Assembly (NCBI GenBank): GCA_030610765.1
Contig: JAUWRD010000004.1
Span: 1 to 42,001 of the forward strand
Reading direction: 5' to 3'
DNA length: 42,001 nucleotides
DNA from: Actinomycetes bacterium
GTDB lineage: Bacteria; Actinomycetota; Aquicultoria; CAJVYJ01; JAUVQD01
The position numbers were made by a program, and so were the translations under genes. Position 1 is the first letter of the stretch; every line of letters starts with the position of its first letter. Shown here one piece after another: positions 8,143 through 15,111 of this stretch. The notes under the pieces were generated by a model. It was not told where the DNA came from, did not search any database, and saw only the letters and a list, made by a program, of their open reading frames with translations.

Positions 8143-9687
8143 CTAGGAGGGATCAGCCTTTGATTTGGACGACTCCAGCCGCCAAAAAGTATCCTCTTCC
8201 GCAACAGCCGGCAAAGTGACAATGAAGCTACTGCCATAACCGACTTGGCTTGTCACATTAATTGAGCCGTTATGTTTCTGGATAATGCTCTTTGCCAGAG
8301 ACAGGCCGAGACCTGTCCCGTTCTGGGGTCGGGAGGAAAAGAATGGTTCAAAGATTCGACTTAGATTCTCATCAGGGATTCCGTCGCCATTGTCTGCAAA
8401 AGTTAATTCAATGCCATCTTCGCCTCGATTAATGTAGATATCAAGACTTCCTCCGTGAGGCATTGTGTCGAGAGCGTTATTGATTATATTGACGAAGACC
8501 TGTTTGATTTGATTAGAATCCACGGAAATAAGCGGGAGCGGTCTTGATACACTCTTTTTAACTTCGATTCCGACCTGCTTAATGCGGGGCTCAAGCAAGT
8601 TGAGTATTTGGTCTATGAGACCCTCAGCGTCCACCACTTGGAATTTCAACTGGCTATGTCCGGCAAAGTCGAGTGTCTCTTTCGTGGTCTGGGCCGCCCG
8701 AGATGCTTCTTGTTGAATCATTAACAAGTCTTTGCGTCTGGCGGCCGGGATTTTTTTATCTTCTAACATAATTGTTGAATATCCGATGATAGCCATTAAG
8801 GGATTGGTAAGTTCTTCCGCTAGGCTGCTTGCCATTTCGCCTAATGACATCAGTTGGCCGGCTCGCAAAACGCGATCTTCGATCCAACGCATATCTTTTG
8901 ACAAAACCAACATTAGCGTACTGCCAATGAGGGCGAAACTAAGGCCACTATGAAAAATGCTTTGCAAGGAATGAAAAAGAGCAAAAACTGTTGTCAACTC
9001 AAAATAATCCGCTATTCTTCCCAGCCAAACAACAAGCGCTAGCAAGACTGTCCCAAAAGTTAGAAGCGGTACGATTGATACCGTGGTTGAGAAGATCGAT
9101 AAGTTCATCAGCGGGACTTTTTTCTGCTCCAAAAACATCATCATCGATCTTCTGAAAAGCAAATACGCCATGACCACTGTCGGGATCGCGGTCATTGTTA
9201 GAAATGGTAATTCCAAGGCTTTGTCGCCACTCTGGGTTGTCTGATAACCAAGTGCGATCGGCAAGGTGATTGTTGACAACACTACGAGGACAACTGTCTT
9301 GTTGTCGATCACTCGTTTTCTGGTGTGATCAAAATAGAAAGCATGGAGTTCGTTGATGGCGACCCATAGAAGGAACAAGCTTGTGGATATAGCGATCATT
9401 TGGAGGTAGCGGAAGAAATCATGGATCTGAGCAGACATAAAATATTCCGCTGCTTCACCAAGACCAATAAAACCGACAAGCAATATTGCCATCTGCAGAG
9501 CAAGCCAACCTTGATCACGCCGGCCAAATTTCACACGCAAGGCGACGATTGCCGCCAGGCTGGCCGAAAAGAGAAAAAGACCGGCTGCGACATGAATAAA
9601 GCTATGAACTAAGCTCTCGTGAACAAAGAATTCATTGCTGAGAAGATTTCGGCCTATAGCATCAAAGTTTTCGAGCAAACCAAACAT
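8143..9687 (-). CDS. polytopic membrane histidine-kinase homologue lacking the phospho-accepting histidine
   Basis: The start is taken at ATG 9687 (514 aa): AAAGG lies 5 nt upstream and a strong promoter ends at 9722, whereas the longer frame from 9795 would begin upstream of that promoter. Residues about 25-265 hold seven or eight hydrophobic segments, with no obvious periplasmic sensor domain. A HisKA-like dimerisation helix follows, then an intact ATPase: N box NNALD (403-407), G1 DNGDG (432-436), F-box FEPFF and G2 GTGLGL (457-462). The H-box reads SLAEELTNPLMAI (about 288-300) where the family has (A)HE(I/L)NNPL, so Glu291 replaces the phospho-accepting His. There is no partner response regulator next to it; it diverges from the glutamate synthase operon. 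It could be a pseudokinase that modulates another kinase. Confidence 0.85.
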   Translation of the reverse strand: MFGLLENFDAIGRNLLSNEFFVHESLVHSFIHVAAGLFLFSASLAAIVALRVKFGRRDQGWLALQMAILLVGFIGLGEAAEYFMSAQIHDFFRYLQMIAISTSLFLLWVAINELHAFYFDHTRKRVIDNKTVVLVVLSTITLPIALGYQTTQSGDKALELPFLTMTAIPTVVMAYLLFRRSMMMFLEQKKVPLMNLSIFSTTVSIVPLLTFGTVLLALVVWLGRIADYFELTTVFALFHSLQSIFHSGLSFALIGSTLMLVLSKDMRWIEDRVLRAGQLMSLGEMASSLAEELTNPLMAIIGYSTIMLEDKKIPAARRKDLLMIQQEASRAAQTTKETLDFAGHSQLKFQVVDAEGLIDQILNLLEPRIKQVGIEVKKSVSRPLPLISVDSNQIKQVFVNIINNALDTMPHGGSLDIYINRGEDGIELTFADNGDGIPDENLSRIFEPFFSSRPQNGTGLGLSLAKSIIQKHNGSINVTSQVGYGSSFIVTLPAVAEEDTFWRLESSKSKADPS

Positions 9688-9721
9688 AAATACCTTTAAG
9701 AAGGAACGATTAACGTCATTA

Positions 9722-9750
9722 ATAATAATAGGCGAGAGCCAATTTGACAA
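9722..9750 (-). promoter_or_regulatory. promoter of the histidine-kinase homologue
   Basis: On the minus strand, TTGTCA (9750-9745), a 17-nt spacer and TATTAT (9727-9722) give 5/6 matches at each element. It predicts a leader of about 28 nt to the ATG at 9687. Confidence 0.6.
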
Positions 9751-9770
9751 TGGTTTCGACCGACAATGGT
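9746..9770. repeat. 9-bp direct repeat GACAATGGT, 16-bp period
   Basis: GACAATGGT occurs at 9746-9754 and again at 9762-9770. One copy overlaps the -35 of the minus-strand promoter, and the other lies just upstream of it. The arrangement resembles a tandem regulator-binding site. Confidence 0.4.
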
Positions 9771-9858
9771 CAATAACAGGCGTTTTGGGTTCCATTGGAC
9801 AGGTGAACGGCGCATCCTATTTTTTGTGTTTCAAAGAAATAACGGAATTAGCCATAAA

Positions 9859-9890
9859 ACCTTTGACAAAGGTACCTGTTCGTATATACC
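9859..9890 (+). promoter_or_regulatory. glutamate synthase promoter with a palindromic operator over the -35
   Basis: TTGACA (9863-9868, perfect), a 16-nt spacer and TATACC (9885-9890) precede the TTG start at 9944. A perfect inverted repeat ACCTTTG-A-CAAAGGT (9859-9873) is centred on and covers the -35, so a dimeric regulator bound there would be expected to block RNA polymerase. The promoter is a strong match; the operator role is inferred. Confidence 0.6.
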
Positions 9891-9943
9891 ATTTAATGTC
9901 ACATTTTACAAAAATAGTCGTATTTGTTGAGGTGAAGACAAGT

Positions 9944-11053
9944 TTGTGCCGCTTAAGCGCGATAACATCAGATAGTTACTTCTCCCCGATGGAGAATATT
10001 TTGGCACTCGAGACGATGAAAGAAGGCCACGATGGGTCGGGTCTCGGGCTTATGCTAAAAGATTTAGGGGGAGTCTTTGCCGATTTTAAAGATTACCCGA
10101 TTTTGTCTTGCATCTGTTCCGACAAAGGCCTGGATATGCTTGATGAGTATATGACTCAGCTCGGATTTGAGACAAAATTTAGCTGGTCGCCCTCGATAAA
10201 GACAGGAATCGGTATAAAGCCGCGCGATCACTATATTGCTAGAGCATATGATTACCCGAGCGCGGTGAAGGGGCTGGACTGGCGCGCCAAGGAAGAGGTG
10301 CTAACCCAAACGCGATTGGATTTGCGTCGTTTGGGTGAGGAAGATGAGTCTATTTTTGCTTTTTCTTTCTACCCCGATGTACTGGCATTAAAGGAAGTCG
10401 GAGACCCTCTTCAGCTCGGAGAATTTTTCAGCTTAGGTAATGGCCAACTTGAAGCTCGTCAGATAATCGCGCAAGGCAGGCAAAATACCAACTATGATAT
10501 TTATCTCTATGCTTGCCACCCGTTTTTTATTCAAGGCTACGCGACGATGACAAACGGTGAAAACACGGCGTTTGTGCCGATAAAAGAGTTCTTAACTGGA
10601 CTAAAAAACCCGGCCTATCGGGGTTATAACAGTGACAGTGAGGTCTTTGCGCATATTTTGCACTATGTTGACAGGACCCTAGGGTATCCACTCACATACT
10701 ATAAAGACGTGATTACTCCGCTAAGCAATGTCGAAATAGACGGGCGTGCTGACGCCAAGGCGCTAGCTCTCATCAAGCGCTCACTTCGGCCGTTATGTAT
10801 TGATGGACCAAACGCTGTTGTCGGCTTCACGCCTGACGGGACTGTTTTTATGGTTCAGGATGCAAAGAAATTGCGCCCGGGTGTTGTTGGGGGACGTTCT
10901 GGAAAGTACGGCCTCATGTCAGAAGAATGCGGGCTAGATAGTGTTTTGCCCGAACGCGACCGCGACAAGGATATCTTTCCCATGAAGTACGACATGGTGA
11001 TAGTTCCCCCGGGCGCGTCGGAGGTGATCGTATGGAATCAACTTCAGGGATAA
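9944..11053 (+). CDS. glutamate synthase, class II glutamine amidotransferase subunit (split GltB N-domain)
   Basis: The start is TTG 9944, because it places Cys as residue 2 (start-CRLSAITSD). Class II amidotransferases use an N-terminal Cys, freed by Met removal, as nucleophile, and GAGGTG lies 9 nt upstream. A frame from 9635 runs through the divergent promoter region and would bury this Cys. The 369-aa protein has the glutaminase-type stretches HDGSGLGLMLKDLGG, GENTAFVPIKEFL, SDSEVFAHILHYV and CIDGPNAVVGFTPDG. It should hydrolyse glutamine and channel ammonia to the FMN subunit. Its 3' end overlaps the next gene by 22 bp. Stand-alone amidotransferase, synthase and GXGXG subunits are the archaeal/thermophile-type arrangement of GltB. 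Confidence 0.88.
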   Translation: MCRLSAITSDSYFSPMENILALETMKEGHDGSGLGLMLKDLGGVFADFKDYPILSCICSDKGLDMLDEYMTQLGFETKFSWSPSIKTGIGIKPRDHYIARAYDYPSAVKGLDWRAKEEVLTQTRLDLRRLGEEDESIFAFSFYPDVLALKEVGDPLQLGEFFSLGNGQLEARQIIAQGRQNTNYDIYLYACHPFFIQGYATMTNGENTAFVPIKEFLTGLKNPAYRGYNSDSEVFAHILHYVDRTLGYPLTYYKDVITPLSNVEIDGRADAKALALIKRSLRPLCIDGPNAVVGFTPDGTVFMVQDAKKLRPGVVGGRSGKYGLMSEECGLDSVLPERDRDKDIFPMKYDMVIVPPGASEVIVWNQLQG

Positions 11054-12690
11054 ACGAAAGCAACGAGCTTTCCCTGGCGGAATTCCCCTATATTATTCGT
11101 TGGCGCGAAGATCGCTGTACTCGCTGTGGAAAGTGTACCGCGGTATGTCCAACAAGGGCGATTGAGCCTACTGTTTTTCTCCAAAGACGAGCTTTTTCCA
11201 AGGGAGAAGGTCCAAATCCGGAAGTGACCAGAGAAGTCATGCAGGGCGTGCAGCAAATAAATGATCTTGAGAGGTATTGCACGGGCTGTGCCACGTGTTC
11301 CTTTGTTTGCCCAAACGTGGCCATAGAGCCTGAATATAACCCACACCATAAGTTTCTTTTCTTTAAAAACAAGGGCGGTGTTCCCTACAAGCGGGGAGGC
11401 CGTCGGAACGATCCCGGCGTCTCAACGGTTGATCAGCTAAAGTTTTCTAGAATCTCAATGCTGACCGACCCTGCGCTGGACGCTGCTCGTCATGAGTTTT
11501 ATGTGCGCACGCTTTTGGGCCGGGTCATGCCGGCGGAAGATTTGCCGTTAAAAACCGTTGACGACAAGCTCATGTTGTCCGGGCCAAGCACTTTTATACC
11601 GCCCGTCCGGGAAATATTTCCGATCCGTATCGGCAGCATGTCGATTGGCGCTCTCTCTCCCAATATGTGGGAAGGCCTGGCCATGGGCATCACTTATCTA
11701 AACGAGGTCGAAGGTATTCCCGTCGCTATGGCGACTGGCGAAGGCGGTATGCCGCCGAGATTACTGAAATCTCGATTTTTGAAATATTTCATACTTCAAA
11801 TAGCTTCCGGATATTTCGGTTGGGACGAGATCATTCATGCCTTGCCGCACATGCAGGAAGACCCATTGGCGATTGAAATAAAATATGGCCAGGGAGCAAA
11901 GCCTGGTGACGGGGGCCTCCTGATGGCCTACAAGGTTCTAAATCTGATTGCTGAAATTCGCGGTGTGCCCAAGTATGTTGATCTCGCGTCACCGCCTACG
12001 CATCAAACAAAATACTCAATCGAAGAAGCGGTGGCTAAGATGATTCAATCTATGTCCATGGCTTGGGGTTTTCGCGTACCTGTCTATCCGAAAATTTCCG
12101 GCACTAAAACCGCTACTGCTGTTTTAAATAACTTGGTTAGAAACCCATATGCGGCTGCTCTTTGTATAGACGGGGAAGACGGCGGCACTGGGGCCGCTTA
12201 CAATGTGTCGCTTGATAAGATGGGTCACCCCATCGTTTCAAATATTCGTGATTGTTACTTGGATTTAGTCGCTCAGGGAAAACAAAACGAGTTGCCCTTG
12301 ATTGCGGCCGGAGGCATGGGAAAAACAGGAAACTTGGCGGCTAACGCAGCCGCTATGATCATGCTTGGAGCCTCGGCGGTTGATACCGGCAAATATATTA
12401 TGCAGGCGGCGGCTGGATGCTTGGGTGACGAGTATAATCGGTGCAATATTTGTAATACGGGGCGGTGCCCTCGAGGGATCACAACGCAAGATCCTAAGCT
12501 CTATCGACGATTAGACCCTGACAAGGTTGCCGAGCGCATCGTGGATATATTTGTTTCAGCGAATGTAGAGTTAAAGAAGATTTTTGCTCCGATGGGCCGA
12601 AGCACCCAATTACCGATTGGTATGTCTGATGGTCTAAGTGTCAGCAATAAGGAAACTGCTGAGCGGCTCAAAATTACTTACGCCGTCTAG
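11032..12690 (+). CDS. glutamate synthase, FMN-binding catalytic subunit with N-terminal 2x[4Fe-4S] domain
   Basis: GAGGTG (11021-11026) is 5 nt before the ATG, inside the end of the amidotransferase gene. The 552-aa protein opens with two CxxCxxCxxxCP clusters (C29/32/35/39 and C83/86/89/93). The glutamate synthase central barrel follows: GEGGMPPR, KYGQGAKPGDGG, LASPPTHQ, KISGTKTA, DGEDGGTGAAY, LIAAGGMG and the C-terminal Cys-rich CNICNTGRCPRGITTQ, equivalent to the 3Fe-4S loop of GltB. It converts 2-oxoglutarate and ammonia to glutamate using electrons delivered through the Fe-S clusters. The N-terminal ferredoxin domain is typical of archaeal-type GltB and absent from the classic E. coli subunit. 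Confidence 0.92.
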   Translation: MESTSGINESNELSLAEFPYIIRWREDRCTRCGKCTAVCPTRAIEPTVFLQRRAFSKGEGPNPEVTREVMQGVQQINDLERYCTGCATCSFVCPNVAIEPEYNPHHKFLFFKNKGGVPYKRGGRRNDPGVSTVDQLKFSRISMLTDPALDAARHEFYVRTLLGRVMPAEDLPLKTVDDKLMLSGPSTFIPPVREIFPIRIGSMSIGALSPNMWEGLAMGITYLNEVEGIPVAMATGEGGMPPRLLKSRFLKYFILQIASGYFGWDEIIHALPHMQEDPLAIEIKYGQGAKPGDGGLLMAYKVLNLIAEIRGVPKYVDLASPPTHQTKYSIEEAVAKMIQSMSMAWGFRVPVYPKISGTKTATAVLNNLVRNPYAAALCIDGEDGGTGAAYNVSLDKMGHPIVSNIRDCYLDLVAQGKQNELPLIAAGGMGKTGNLAANAAAMIMLGASAVDTGKYIMQAAAGCLGDEYNRCNICNTGRCPRGITTQDPKLYRRLDPDKVAERIVDIFVSANVELKKIFAPMGRSTQLPIGMSDGLSVSNKETAERLKITYAV

Positions 12691-12705
12691 TTGGAATTGT
12701 GAGTT

Positions 12706-15045
12706 ATGTCTAATAAAAAACAATTGATTATACAGGGAAAAAAGGACGGAAAAAGAGTCTCTTCGCAAGCTCTTGAAGCGCTCGTTCAGGCTGCCGTAAA
12801 GAATAATGCCGGCAATTTGAAGATCATAGCCGACGGTCAACAAGGCGTTGGCGGCCGCATATGGCCAGACCTGGGACCGGTAGATATTGAGATTGATGGG
12901 CCCATTGGCCAACGAGTCGGATGTATGGGTATGGCCGGCACTTCAATTTTAGTCAACGGCAGCGCTTCCGACGATGTCGGTTGGATAAATTGCGGGGCCA
13001 AAATCACAGTGCTTGGCGACGTTACGAACGGCGCACACAATGCTGGAGCCCAAGGTCTTTTGTATGTTCAAGGATCAGGTGGCGCGCGTTGCGACACAAT
13101 GACCAAAAGAAACCCACGCTTTGCGCCACTGCAGTCCTGGTATTTTCGAAATGTTGGTGATTCTTTCGCCGAGTTTAAAGCTGGCGGGATAGCGATTGTC
13201 TGCGGAGTCGATTCGCGAAATCCAGAAAATATTTTGGGCTACCGTCCTTGCGTCGGCATGGTCGGCGGGACGATTTATTTTCGCGGTCCAATACAAGGAT
13301 ATAGTGAAGCGGACGTCAACTTGGAAGAATTAACTTCGCAAGACTGGGAATGGCTAACCGAGAATATGAAGCCCTACCTTCGAGCTATCGATAGAGAGTC
13401 ATTTTACGAAGAGCTGACAAAAACCATTGGTGATTGGCGCAAACTGATACCCTTTACACCTGAGGAAAAAGCTGAGAGAAATGAAACAGTAGATAGGGAG
13501 TTCAGTTCTTGGCGCGAAGGGGTTTGGGAGAAAGAAGTCGGGCCGGCCGGGATTTTTGGGGAGTATCTAGACCACGACAGATCGATTGTAGAGTTTGTTC
13601 CTGCCGGTGAAAACCGGCGTTTTAAACCGGTTTGGAACAATAACCAATATTTGCCTCCATGTGCTTGGGCTTGTCCTTCTGATATCCCATCTCAGGAAAG
13701 AGCGAGCTTGATCAGGCAGGATCGATATGAAGAGGCCCTGGCCCTTGTCTTAAAATATAGCCCTTTTCCTGGTACTGTTTGTGGCACGGTCTGCCCCAAT
13801 CTTTGCATGGACGCCTGTACTCGGGGGCAACTAGATAAACCCCTGGATATCAAATCATTGGGCCGCTTGAGCCTGGAAACGCCGGCGCCAAAGAAGGCCA
13901 AGCCGACGGGGAGAAAAGTGGCGATAGTTGGAGGCGGGCCTGGTGGTCTTTCGGCCGCCTGGCAGCTGTCACTAAAGGGGCATGAGGTTGATGTGTATGA
14001 AGCGGACGGGGTCCTTGGTGGAAAGCTGGAGCTTTGTATTCCAAGAGATCGTCTCCCGCAAGAGGTTTTACACAAAGAGATCTCTCGTTTTGAGGAACTC
14101 GGGGTCGGTGTTCATTTAAATACACAGGTTGACAAGAATCTCTTCAAAAAACTATATGACGATCACGACATTGTTTTAATCGCGGTCGGCGCTCATACGC
14201 CGAGAAAACTGCCGTTTTCCGGCTCCGAAGATACTGTCGGAGGGGTCGATTTTTTAAAGGATATAAATCGAGGGCATCCACCGGACTTGGCTGGTCAAGA
14301 CATCGTGGTGATTGGCGCGGGGAACGTGGGGATGGATATATCAGCACAAGCCTTTGTTTGCGGAGCCAAGTCGGTAACAGCAGTTGACGTTCAACCTCCC
14401 GCGAGTTTTGGAGTCGAACGCGAAGCCGCTGAAGCACTGGGGACGCAAATCCTGTGGCCCAAAATCACCAAGAGTTTTAATTTGAAAAATAGAGAGGTCA
14501 ACTTTGAAGACGGGACATCTCTTCCCGCTGACAAGGTGTTTATTTCTATAGGCGAGTCGCCGGAGTTAGATTTTCTACCGCCTGAAGTGGATACCTCGCG
14601 AGGCTTGATTAAGGTTAGCATGATACAACAAACGAGCGATGTGAAGGTTTTCGCTGTTGGCGACGCTACCGGTCCTGGTCTAGTAACTCACGCAATTGGC
14701 GCCGGTCGTCGGGCGGCAGAGGTCATTCACGCTCAAATGATGGATTATGATTATGTGCCGGAAGCCAAGGCGGTTATTCCTTATGATCGAATTAAGACAG
14801 CCTACTATGAGGCCGAGGCCGTTGAGGAGTTTGATTCTACGTCCGAAGCCAATCGCTGCTTATCATGCGGCTCTTGCCGCGATTGCGGAATGTGCGTCTA
14901 TGTCTGCTATTGGGGAGCGATATCGCGGGTCGACGGGCCAGGCAACAATTGGTCCTATGTTGTCGATGAAGAAAAGTGTATTGGCTGTGGTTTCTGCGCC
15001 GGTACTTGCCCTTGTGGTGTGTGGGAAATGGATAAAAATCTTTAG
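12706..15045 (+). CDS. GXGXG (GltB C-domain)-GltD-ferredoxin fusion, glutamate synthase
   Basis: This 779-aa fusion has three parts. Residues about 1-250 form the GXGXG beta-helix of GltB (IDGPIGQRVGCMGMAGTSILVNG, NCGAKITVLGD, NAGAQGLLYVQG). Residues about 315-690 are GltD-like: an N-terminal Fe-S motif (C319, C323, C359, C363, C367, C371), FAD-binding GGGPGG (409-414), NAD(P)-binding GAGNVG (537-542) and VFAVGDATGPGLV. Residues about 715-779 hold two ferredoxin-like clusters (CLSCGSCRDCGMCVYVC and CIGCGFCAGTCPCG). It probably passes electrons from NAD(P)H or ferredoxin to the FMN subunit. It starts 15 bp after the previous stop with only a weak ribosome-binding site, so translation is probably coupled. 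Confidence 0.92.
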   Translation: MSNKKQLIIQGKKDGKRVSSQALEALVQAAVKNNAGNLKIIADGQQGVGGRIWPDLGPVDIEIDGPIGQRVGCMGMAGTSILVNGSASDDVGWINCGAKITVLGDVTNGAHNAGAQGLLYVQGSGGARCDTMTKRNPRFAPLQSWYFRNVGDSFAEFKAGGIAIVCGVDSRNPENILGYRPCVGMVGGTIYFRGPIQGYSEADVNLEELTSQDWEWLTENMKPYLRAIDRESFYEELTKTIGDWRKLIPFTPEEKAERNETVDREFSSWREGVWEKEVGPAGIFGEYLDHDRSIVEFVPAGENRRFKPVWNNNQYLPPCAWACPSDIPSQERASLIRQDRYEEALALVLKYSPFPGTVCGTVCPNLCMDACTRGQLDKPLDIKSLGRLSLETPAPKKAKPTGRKVAIVGGGPGGLSAAWQLSLKGHEVDVYEADGVLGGKLELCIPRDRLPQEVLHKEISRFEELGVGVHLNTQVDKNLFKKLYDDHDIVLIAVGAHTPRKLPFSGSEDTVGGVDFLKDINRGHPPDLAGQDIVVIGAGNVGMDISAQAFVCGAKSVTAVDVQPPASFGVEREAAEALGTQILWPKITKSFNLKNREVNFEDGTSLPADKVFISIGESPELDFLPPEVDTSRGLIKVSMIQQTSDVKVFAVGDATGPGLVTHAIGAGRRAAEVIHAQMMDYDYVPEAKAVIPYDRIKTAYYEAEAVEEFDSTSEANRCLSCGSCRDCGMCVYVCYWGAISRVDGPGNNWSYVVDEEKCIGCGFCAGTCPCGVWEMDKNL

Positions 15046-15065
15046 TTCTTCGGAATAGGGTACAA

Positions 15066-15108
15066 CCTCCTTAGTCTGATCAGAAGTTTCGATCATTTAA
15101 ATTGGAGG
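15066..15108 (+). promoter_or_regulatory. possible Shine-Dalgarno-sequestering leader of the SpoIIE phosphatase
   Basis: CCTCC (15066-15070) can pair with the GGAGG Shine-Dalgarno (15104-15108). Between them a smaller stem TGATC/GATCA (15077-15081 with 15091-15095) would close the loop. Seen by eye; stability not computed. Confidence 0.3.
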
Positions 15109-15111
15109 AAT

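Noticed and set aside
9688-9795. Extension of the kinase homologue to an ATG at 9795
   Set aside because: The extension begins upstream of the promoter at 9722-9750 and has no ribosome-binding site; the ATG at 9687 does.
9635-9943. Upstream extension of the amidotransferase frame (103 extra codons)
   Set aside because: It crosses both divergent promoters, overlaps the kinase-homologue start region and would bury the N-terminal Cys needed for catalysis; the TTG at 9944 has its own GAGGTG.
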